Positions 21,992-29,486 of a stretch of DNA of 46,529 nt are shown piece by piece. Below the pieces are notes generated by a model that saw only the letters and a program-made list of their open reading frames with translations, was not told the origin of the DNA and did no database searches. The stretch covers positions 1 through 46,529 of the forward strand of contig JACOWJ010000010.1 of assembly GCA_016176845.1 (NCBI GenBank), written 5' to 3'. This DNA comes from Nitrospinota bacterium. GTDB lineage: Bacteria; 2-12-FULL-45-22; JACOWJ01. Each line of letters opens with the position of its first letter. The stretch's first letter is position 1. Position numbers and translations under genes: made by a program.

Positions 21992-22222
21992 TCATCTTTC
22001 CTCATCGATCCGCTCCAGGATTTCCCGGATCAATTCCAGGGTCTCCTGAGCGGCCTGAGGGTCTACCCGTTGGATAGCGAAGCCCGCGTGCACCAGGACA
22101 TACTCTCCCGGTTCCACCTGAGGCAGGAGGCGCAGGTTGACCTCCCGGCGGACCCCATCCACTTCCACCATGGCATGATGGCCCTCAATGGATACCACCC
22201 TCATGGGAATGGCTACACACAT
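21992..22222 (-). CDS. hypC: HypC/HybG/HupF family hydrogenase maturation chaperone
   Basis: 'MCVAIPMRVVSIEGHHAMVEVDGVRREVNL', 'VEPGEYVLVHAGFAIQRVD'. Confidence 0.95.
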   Translation of the reverse strand: MCVAIPMRVVSIEGHHAMVEVDGVRREVNLRLLPQVEPGEYVLVHAGFAIQRVDPQAAQETLELIREILERIDEER

Positions 22223-22262
22223 GATCCGATTTCCTTAAACCTCACCTTGCGGTTAGAGGGTA

Positions 22263-24680
22263 CTATAGAAGGCGGGAAGATTCAAGTCGGAATTGGAGAA
22301 ACCGGCGGGCGATCGCCGCCTGTCCCAGGGAGATCCCCCCATCATTGGGAGGCACCTCCCGGGGGATCAGGACCCTGAAGCCCTCCGCCTCCAGCTTCTC
22401 CGCCGTTTTGGCGAGGAGATAGGCGTTTTGGAAGACCCCGCCCGTCAGCACCACGGTCCCCAGCCCTTCCTCCTCCCGCAATCTCCGGCAGACCTGCAGG
22501 ATGGACCGGACGATGGCGTTATGGAATTTCAGGCTGATCTGTCCTAAGGCCGTCCCTCGGAGGAGATCCTCCACCACCTCCCGGATCAGGGGCTGCCAGC
22601 CGACCACCCGAACCCGCTCCCCGCCCTCGAGCTCTTCCGCCATCGAATGGTCGTAGGCCTCGTCTCCCTCCCCCTCCAGGGCCATCTCGAGCTCCATGGC
22701 GGCCTGCCCCTCGAAGGAGACCTCTCCCCTCAGGCCCACCAGGGCCGCCACCGCATCGAAGAGCCGGCCGCAGCCGGCGGTCAGGGGAGAGCTCAGGCCG
22801 CGCCGGATCATCCGCAGCAGCACTTCTAGCTCTGCGGTCGAGATCCTCTCCAGCAGGGGGAGCCTCAGCCGTGCCAGCTCCTTTCCAAAGGCCTGGTCGA
22901 GGTAGCTGATCGCCATCCGCGCGGGGCGTCGGATCGCCGCCGCCCCTCCGGGCAAAGACAGGTAGGCGAAATGGGCAGCCCGCCGGAAATCGAGGTCGTC
23001 ACCCACCAGGAACTCTCCTCCCCAGAGATGGCCGTCCAGCCCGTAGCCCGTCCCATCGAAAACCACGCCGATGACCTTCCCTTCCCTCCATCCATGCTCT
23101 GCCAGGCAGCTGACCAGGTGGGCATGGTGATGCTGCACCCCGACCTTCTCCGGTCCCGCTCGCTCGAGGGCATACTGCGTGCTTAGATAGTCAGGATGTA
23201 AATCGTAAGCCAGGATCTCTGGCTCGGCCTCTAAAATCCCCTCGAAGTGCCGGATCGTCTCCAGGAAGACCTGGTAGGTCTCGCCATTCTCCAGATCGCC
23301 GATATGCTGGCTCAGATAGGCCCGCCTTCCTTGGATCAGACAGAGGGTGTTCTTGAGCTCCCCGCCTACCGCCAGGACCGTTGGCCCTGTCCCAGGAAGC
23401 TGAATCGGTTCGGGGACGTACCCCCGCGCACGGCGCAGCAACTGGCGCTTCCCTCGGACCACCCGGGTGACGGAATCGTCGGCCCTGGCGAAGATCTCCC
23501 GGTTGTGCACCAGGAAGTAGTCCGCGATCCCTCCCAGGCGTGTCATGGCCTCGGCATCGTCCTTAGCCAGGGGCAGATGGCTGAGGTTGCCGCTGGTCAT
23601 CACGAGGGCAAGGAAGGGCCGTTCGTTGGAACCGCTGCGGTCGCCCCCTCCGGAAGCCCCTGCTTCCTCCGGCGGGTGGGCTGCAGCAGCGCCTTGAGAA
23701 GATGTTTTCGGGTCGGCCCTCAGCAGCAAGTAATGCAGGGGGGCGTAGGGAAGCATCACCCCATGGACCTTTTGCCCCGGGGCCACCGAGGGGGCCAGGG
23801 GATCGGGGGAGCGTTTGGGCAGGAGAACGATGGGTCGGGGGCCGCTGGTCAGCAGTTCGACCTCCTGTTCTCCCCATTGGCAGAAGCGCCCCACCCCTTC
23901 CAGAGCGTAAGCCATCACCGCCAGAGGCTTCTCCTCTCGCTGTTTTCTCTCTCGCAGCCGGCACACCGCAGGCTCCTGGCAGGCATCCACCGCCAGGTGA
24001 AAGCCCCCCAGCCCTTTGATGGCCACGATCCTCCCGGCTTGCAGGAGGCGAATCGCCAATTCTATGGGGTCCTCCACCGACAGAGGAGCGCCGTTTCTCT
24101 CCAGCAGCTGCAGCCTTGGACCGCAGTCCCGGCAGGCGTTGGGCTGGGCATGAAAGCGGCGGTCCAACGGATTATGGTACTCTTGCTCGCAGGCCGGGCA
24201 CATCCGGAAGGAGGCCATGGTGGTTTGGCTGCGATCATAGGGGATATCTCGGATGATGGTGAACCGCGGGCCACAGTTGGTACAATTGATAAAGGGGTAG
24301 CGGTAGCGGCGGTTGGCCGGATCGAACAGCTCCCGCCGGCAATCCTCGCAGATCGCCATATCGGCCGGGACGGCCAGCTCGGAGAGGAAGCCTCCGCCGC
24401 TTTGTTGGATGGCAAACTGGGCCTCTCCGCGGGGGACCGCCTCTCGCCAGGTGAGGTCGGTGATCCGGGCCAAAGGCGGCGCCTCCTGTCTCAGCTCCAC
24501 CAGGAATTGCGCGATCTCATGCTCCTCCCCCTCCACCTCAATCTCCACCCCGGCGGGGTGATTGAACACCCAACCGCCGAGGTGATGGCGATGAGCCAGG
24601 CGATAAACGAAGGGCCGAAACCCCACCCCTTGCACCGTTCCTTCCACCTGAATCTGCATGCGCATCGGGTTGAAATTCAT
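22263..24680 (-). CDS. hypF: Carbamoyltransferase HypF
   Basis: Acylphosphatase N-term 'VEGTVQGVGFRPFVYRLA', Zn fingers 'CEDCRRE'/'CTNCGPRFTI', 'VGVQHHHAHLVSCLAEHG', 'VVLTGGVFQNAYL'. Confidence 0.95.
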   Translation of the reverse strand: MNFNPMRMQIQVEGTVQGVGFRPFVYRLAHRHHLGGWVFNHPAGVEIEVEGEEHEIAQFLVELRQEAPPLARITDLTWREAVPRGEAQFAIQQSGGGFLSELAVPADMAICEDCRRELFDPANRRYRYPFINCTNCGPRFTIIRDIPYDRSQTTMASFRMCPACEQEYHNPLDRRFHAQPNACRDCGPRLQLLERNGAPLSVEDPIELAIRLLQAGRIVAIKGLGGFHLAVDACQEPAVCRLRERKQREEKPLAVMAYALEGVGRFCQWGEQEVELLTSGPRPIVLLPKRSPDPLAPSVAPGQKVHGVMLPYAPLHYLLLRADPKTSSQGAAAAHPPEEAGASGGGDRSGSNERPFLALVMTSGNLSHLPLAKDDAEAMTRLGGIADYFLVHNREIFARADDSVTRVVRGKRQLLRRARGYVPEPIQLPGTGPTVLAVGGELKNTLCLIQGRRAYLSQHIGDLENGETYQVFLETIRHFEGILEAEPEILAYDLHPDYLSTQYALERAGPEKVGVQHHHAHLVSCLAEHGWREGKVIGVVFDGTGYGLDGHLWGGEFLVGDDLDFRRAAHFAYLSLPGGAAAIRRPARMAISYLDQAFGKELARLRLPLLERISTAELEVLLRMIRRGLSSPLTAGCGRLFDAVAALVGLRGEVSFEGQAAMELEMALEGEGDEAYDHSMAEELEGGERVRVVGWQPLIREVVEDLLRGTALGQISLKFHNAIVRSILQVCRRLREEEGLGTVVLTGGVFQNAYLLAKTAEKLEAEGFRVLIPREVPPNDGGISLGQAAIARRFLQFRLESSRLL

Positions 24681-25053
24681 GGCAGCCACGATAACCGATT
24701 CCCCCCCGAAAGTCAATCGGATCGCCAGACCCTCCGAAATTCCAAGTTAGGGGGGTAGGGATTAGGATCTCGCATAGGATCCTCCCGACAAAACTATTGA
24801 CAAAAGGTCGTGAGAATGAGATAAAAGCGGATAGCCTGAATCTTCCCGACGGTTGCCGAATTCTGCTATTGCCCTTGCTTGCCTCTGCTGCTCTTCCTAT
24901 GCTCCGATTCTGCCTCCGCTTTTCTTGAGCCCTCGCGCCTTTGGTCCTTTTTCCGATGAGGGGCGGGCCCGCACAGCGGGGAAATGATGTGGGCCCTCTA
25001 GGGGAGATCTTTCTCTTAAGGATGGGGAAGACGGATAGGGAGGGGGAAAGCGC

Positions 25054-26433
25054 ATGACAAACATCGGCAAGCAAGGCAATTGGATCTTTTACGGTTGGAT
25101 CGTGGTACTGATCGCGTTCCTGACCATGGCCTTGAACTACTCTATCCGGTACTCCTACCCCATCTTCTTCGTGGCCCTGGAGGAGAAATTCGGGTGGAGC
25201 CGGACGGCCACCTACTTTGCCTACACCTTGCAGCTGCAGATCTATGGCTTCCTGGGAGTCATCGCCGGGGCCATCTACGACAAGGTGGGGCCCAGGGTGC
25301 TCTTTCCCATCGGGGCCGTCATCGTCTTTGCGGCCATGATCTTCTGTAGCCAGCTCGATTCGCTGTGGCAGCTCTATCTGTTTGCGGGGGTCATGGTCCC
25401 CCTGGGCACCATCTGCATCGGCATCGTCCCTCACACGGCCCTGATCAACACCTGGTTCGCGAAGAAGCGGGGGCTGGCCTCGGGACTGGCCACGGCAGGC
25501 TTGGGGGTGGGCATGGGCCTCAGCGGGCTGCTGGGCCAATCGCTCATCTCGGCCTTCGGGTTCCGTTGGGCTTATGCGATCTTTGGAATGATGGTCCTGG
25601 GAGGGGTGGTCCCCCTGGCCCTCTTGTTCCAAAGGCGCCGGCCGGAAGACCTGGGACTGCTTCCCGACGGGGACCGGTCAGGCTCAGAGGTCCGGGTGAT
25701 CTCGCAGAGAAAAAGGAAAAAGGAAAGGCCCCAGGTGGACGCCATCGTGGACAAAGAATGGGCCAGCCGAGAGTGGCCGCTCAGGGAGATCGTACGGACC
25801 GGCAGGTTCTGGGTCTTCTTTGCCATGAAGTTCTTCCTGGTCTTCGGTGTCTACGCCGTCCTGATCCACCAGGTCCATTACGCGGTGGGGCTGGGCTTCT
25901 CCAAGATGGCGGCGGCGGCGGCCTTTGGCATCACGGGCCTGGTCGGCGCCCTGGGGAAGATTGTCATGGGCCATCTCTCGGACCGGATTGGGAGGGAGGT
26001 CATCCATACCCTGATTATGGTCCTGGCCTCGTTAGGGATCGTGGTCCTGATGAACATCGAGGACCCCTCCCAGGCCTGGATGCTGTACACCTATGCGGCG
26101 TTGTACGGGGTCGGCTATGGCGCGATCGCGGCCATTCTCCCCCCCATGCTGGCCGATGTTTACGGGGTGAAGGCCCTGGGGGCCAGCTATGGCCTGTCGG
26201 TGCTGGGGAGCGGGCTGGGGGGGTCCCTGGGCCCTCTGTTCGCCGCCTATCTCTACGATACCACGGGCAGTTACCAGACCGCCTTCACCGTGGCCATTGC
26301 CTTCCTGGCCTTCACCGTCGTTCTGGTCTGGATCTTCGCCCCCCGGAAGGTGAGGCTGGTCCATGGGAGGGCCCTGGCGCGGGCCAGGAAGGTGGCCCCA
26401 GCGGCGGTGGTGGCGAGCCAGGAGGCACTGTAA
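25054..26433 (+). CDS. MFS transporter (oxalate/formate antiporter-like OFA/monocarboxylate type)
   Basis: 12-TM pattern; 'FYGWIVVLIAFLTMALNYSIRYSYPIFFVALEEKFGWSRT', 'KRGLASGLATAGLGVGMGLSG'. Confidence 0.85.
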   Translation: MTNIGKQGNWIFYGWIVVLIAFLTMALNYSIRYSYPIFFVALEEKFGWSRTATYFAYTLQLQIYGFLGVIAGAIYDKVGPRVLFPIGAVIVFAAMIFCSQLDSLWQLYLFAGVMVPLGTICIGIVPHTALINTWFAKKRGLASGLATAGLGVGMGLSGLLGQSLISAFGFRWAYAIFGMMVLGGVVPLALLFQRRRPEDLGLLPDGDRSGSEVRVISQRKRKKERPQVDAIVDKEWASREWPLREIVRTGRFWVFFAMKFFLVFGVYAVLIHQVHYAVGLGFSKMAAAAAFGITGLVGALGKIVMGHLSDRIGREVIHTLIMVLASLGIVVLMNIEDPSQAWMLYTYAALYGVGYGAIAAILPPMLADVYGVKALGASYGLSVLGSGLGGSLGPLFAAYLYDTTGSYQTAFTVAIAFLAFTVVLVWIFAPRKVRLVHGRALARARKVAPAAVVASQEAL

Positions 26434-26460
26434 TCTCTGTGAACCATGGCCAAATTCTTC

Positions 26461-26586
26461 TAGCAGCCTGTCGGAGAATTCCGTAAGCTATTGATTTTAC
26501 TGGGGCCGCTGTTAATCTCAATTAGGTGGTCAACCCAAGCAAAATCAGCACTTCAGGGGTAGGTCGATCTCTCCGACAGGCTGCTA
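26461..26586. repeat. 126-bp MITE-like element with perfect 17-bp terminal inverted repeats
   Basis: TAGCAGCCTGTCGGAGA (26461-26477) vs TCTCCGACAGGCTGCTA (26570-26586); ends TA...TA. Confidence 0.75.
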
Positions 26587-26639
26587 GGGCGGCAATTTCA
26601 CCCTCCAGGTACCCGGCCAACAGGAAAAGGAGGCAGATT

Positions 26640-27779
26640 ATGACCAAGGAATTAGAAACCGTCAAGCAGTTTCGGACCCTCTTCACGAATCGGTATCAGG
26701 GGGCCAGGGAGCTCAAGGCCCAGGGGCAGCGGATCGTCGGCTGGATCTGCACCTACGTTCCAGAAGAGATCATCCATGCAGCAGGACTATTCCCCTTCCG
26801 GGTGATCGGGGGCTCCCCCGAGACCCCCAGGGCCGACGCCTTCCTCTACTCCAACAACTGCACCTTCGTGCGCAATTGCCTGGAGCAAGGGCTCAACGGG
26901 AGCCTGGACTTCCTGGACGGGATTGTCGCCTGCAACACCTGAGACCACATTCGGCGTCTGTATGACGCCTGGATGAAGTACCTGCCCACGCCCTTTAAGA
27001 AGCTCATGGGCATTCCCTGCAAGGTCTCCAGGGCCACGCTGTCCTACTTTGAGGACGAGTTCGACCTCTTCCGGCGGGATCTGGAGGAGCACTTTGGGGT
27101 GGCGATCACCCCCGAGGCCCTGGACCAGTCGATCCGCCTTTACAACCGGAGCCGGGAGCTGCTGGAGCAGCTCTACGAGCTCAGAAAGGCCGATCCGCCC
27201 CCCATCACCGGGGCGGAGGTGATCGAAGTGATCCGGGCGGGCTGGATCATGCCCCGGGAGCAGTACAATCCCCTGTTAGAGGCCCTGCTGCAGGAGGTGA
27301 CCTCTAAGCCCGATCGGCTCGCCGGGAGCGATAGCTACCGGCTGCTGGTCTACGGCAGCGAGCTGGACGAGCCCGACTATCTCAAGGTTATCGAGGACCT
27401 CGGGGGCATGGTGGTGGCCGATGACCTGTGCACCGGGTCGCGCTACTTCACCCTACCGGTGGAGGAGGATGGGAATCCCCTGAGGGCACTGGCCATCCGC
27501 TACCTGACCCGCCCCTTCTGTGCCCGGATGCATCCCACCTCCGAGCGGGTCGAGCGCCTGCAGCAGCTCGCTCGGGACTTCCAGGTCGAAGGGGTCATCC
27601 ACGAGACCATCAAGTTCTGCGATATTAACGTAGGTAACTACCCCATCACCAAGGCCGGCCTGGACGAGTTGGGCTTGCCCAGCCTGTGCCTGGAGCGGGA
27701 GTACATCATGGCCGGGGCGGGCCAGATGAAGACCCGGGTGGGGGCCTTTCTGGAGAGCTTAGAGGGACGGCGCGGATAA
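26640..27779 (+). CDS. 2-hydroxyacyl-CoA dehydratase / benzoyl-CoA reductase family subunit (HgdB/BcrC-like) with in-frame TGA (26940-26942), candidate selenoprotein (Sec101)
   Basis: ORFs 26526-26942 and 26973-27779 share one frame; read-through gives '...GSLDFLDGIVACNT-U-DHIRRLYDAWMKYLPTPFKK...GAEVIEVIRAGWIMPREQYN...'; family normally has Cys at U; SD 'AAAAGGAGG' upstream. Confidence 0.8.
26953..26969 (+). promoter_or_regulatory. Candidate bacterial SECIS hairpin (GGCGTC-TGTAT-GACGCC)
   Basis: Perfect 6-bp stem, 5-nt loop with G at loop position 2; 16 nt between TGA and apical loop. Confidence 0.6.
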
Positions 27780-27842
27780 GCTCGTAGCTGATAGCTCATG
27801 GCTCATCAGGTGAGCGATATCAGCTATCAGCTACGAGCTAAG
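27777..27842. repeat. Word-type palindrome AGCTCGTAGCTGATAGCTC...CAGCTATCAGCTACGAGCT
   Basis: Inverted AGCT words directly after the dehydratase stop codon. Confidence 0.7.
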
Positions 27843-27872
27843 GCAATTTCCGGAAAAGGTTATACCCCTTTT

Positions 27873-27945
27873 GAGATTGCTTCGTCGCTGACGCTCCTCG
27901 CAATGACCCAATATTCTGTCATTGCGAGCGAAGCGAAGCAATCTC
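27873..27945. repeat. Dispersed hairpin repeat GAGATTGCTTCGTCGC...GCGAAGCAATCTC
   Basis: Long near-perfect palindrome; same family as 42179-42252. Confidence 0.8.
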
Positions 27946-27980
27946 ACAATAGAGGGATATTCTTTTTCAGAAATCGCCTA

Positions 27981-28097
27981 AGGATCATGGACTCAATAGC
28001 TTTCCCGTGATCGTGATCGTAATTCGAGAACGATTACGATCACGATTACAACACCCAGGGGCATATTCAATGGGAAAGTTATTCGGTCACCATTCCT
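27981..28097. repeat. Composite MITE-like repeat B: arms as in 17401-17538 with CGTGATCGTAAT/ATTACGATCACG core
   Basis: Left arm AGGATCATGGACTCAATAGCTTTCCC, right arm GGGAAAGTTATTCGGTCACCATTCCT. Confidence 0.65.
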
Positions 28098-28112
28098 AAA
28101 AAGGAGGGAGAG

Positions 28113-29435
28113 ATGAAAAAGGCAGTGGACGATTACCAACATATGGATGCGATGGCGGTCGAGAGCCTCAAGCTGGAGGCGACCTACAAGACCTTCCAGA
28201 AGAGGTTCAAATGGCAACAGGATCACGGCGTGGCCTTAAGCAAGCAGCTCTACACTCAGGCCATGGCCGACTATTTCATCCGGACGGCCCAGGCCAGGCA
28301 GAACGGCAACACCCTGGCTTATACCAGCGTGGCCTTCTTCCCCGAGCTGCTCCATGCCATGGATGTGGTCAACTTTGCCCCCACCCAATATGCCATCCAG
28401 ATCATGGTCCAAGGCAATCACGTCAAGTACATCCAGAAGGGGCTGCAGACCGGCCTCTCCACCGAGCTCTGCTCCTGCATCACGGGGGCCGCCGGCATGG
28501 TAGTGGACGGGCTCTTCCCCGCCCCCGATCTCATCCTGGCCACGGGACAGCAGCCCTGCGATTCGGCCACCATCGAGGCCGAGCTCTTCAAGCAGCACTG
28601 GGACGTCCCCTTCTTCTGGTACAGCATCCCCTCCCGCAGGGATGAGCGCACGGCGGCCTTTCTGCGGGAGCAGTTCGAGGAGATGATCGAATTCGTCGAG
28701 CAGAACAGCCCCAACCGCTACGACGAAGAGAAGATGCGGGAGGTGATGGAGAACGCTAAGGCGGCCCACAGCTGGTATACGCAGACCCAGGAGCTGCGCA
28801 TGGCGACCCCCTGCCCCCTGAGGTCGCGCGATAGCCGCCAGATCCGGGGTCTGAGGACCTTCCTGGATGGACGGCCCGAGACGGTGGAGGCCCTGCGGGC
28901 CCAGTATGAGGAGACCCGGGAGAAGGTAGAGAAGGGGGAAGGGGCCATCCCCGAGGAGCGCCACCGGCTGGTGGTCAATGGGGTGCCGCCCTTCTGGAAC
29001 ATGAAGCTCTTCGACTGGATGGAGGAGACCTTTGGGGCGGTGGTGGTGGTCGATCTGTGCAACCGCTTCTACCCCTATGACATGGGGGCTACCTCCGATC
29101 CCCTGGGGTGCCTGGCCCGCAAGGTGCTGAACTACAACATGAAGGCGGGCATCGACACTTCGGTGGTCTCGGGGGAGGAGCTGGCCCATCAGGCCGAGAA
29201 GGCCAACTGCGACTCCTCCATCTATTTTGCCCACTTCGGTTGCAAGGTCGGCTGCGGGGCCGCCAAGGTCACCACGGACACTATCCGGGAGATCACCGGA
29301 GTCCCCAGCGTGACCCTGGATATCGATGCCTACGACCCGCGGGTGGTCTCCGATCAGAAGATGAAGGCGGTCCTCACGGAGTACTTCGAGACCCTGGAGA
29401 CCAGCAAGAGGAGCTTCGCCCTGGCCGGCGTTTAA
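28113..29435 (+). CDS. 2-hydroxyacyl-CoA dehydratase / benzoyl-CoA reductase family subunit
   Basis: 440 aa; 'AYTSVAFFPELLHAMDVVNFAP', 'ELCSCITGAAGMVVDGLFPAPDLILAT', 'GVPPFWNMKLFDWMEETFGAVVVVD', 'GCKVGCGAAK'; SD AAGGAGG. Confidence 0.85.
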   Translation: MKKAVDDYQHMDAMAVESLKLEATYKTFQKRFKWQQDHGVALSKQLYTQAMADYFIRTAQARQNGNTLAYTSVAFFPELLHAMDVVNFAPTQYAIQIMVQGNHVKYIQKGLQTGLSTELCSCITGAAGMVVDGLFPAPDLILATGQQPCDSATIEAELFKQHWDVPFFWYSIPSRRDERTAAFLREQFEEMIEFVEQNSPNRYDEEKMREVMENAKAAHSWYTQTQELRMATPCPLRSRDSRQIRGLRTFLDGRPETVEALRAQYEETREKVEKGEGAIPEERHRLVVNGVPPFWNMKLFDWMEETFGAVVVVDLCNRFYPYDMGATSDPLGCLARKVLNYNMKAGIDTSVVSGEELAHQAEKANCDSSIYFAHFGCKVGCGAAKVTTDTIREITGVPSVTLDIDAYDPRVVSDQKMKAVLTEYFETLETSKRSFALAGV

Positions 29436-29486
29436 GGCGCAGGTGGCTGCGGTGATCTCTAACCCTTGGGGGAGGAGGCAGAAAAG

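Noticed and set aside
23247-24758. 503-aa plus-strand ORF opposite hypF
   Set aside because: Antisense shadow of hypF; no recognisable motifs, while the minus strand has full HypF motifs.
26940-26942. Interpretation of the TGA as evidence for an alternative genetic code (TGA=Trp/Gly)
   Set aside because: Other genes in the window, e.g. accA, end in TGA, so it acts as a normal stop elsewhere; Sec recoding fits better.
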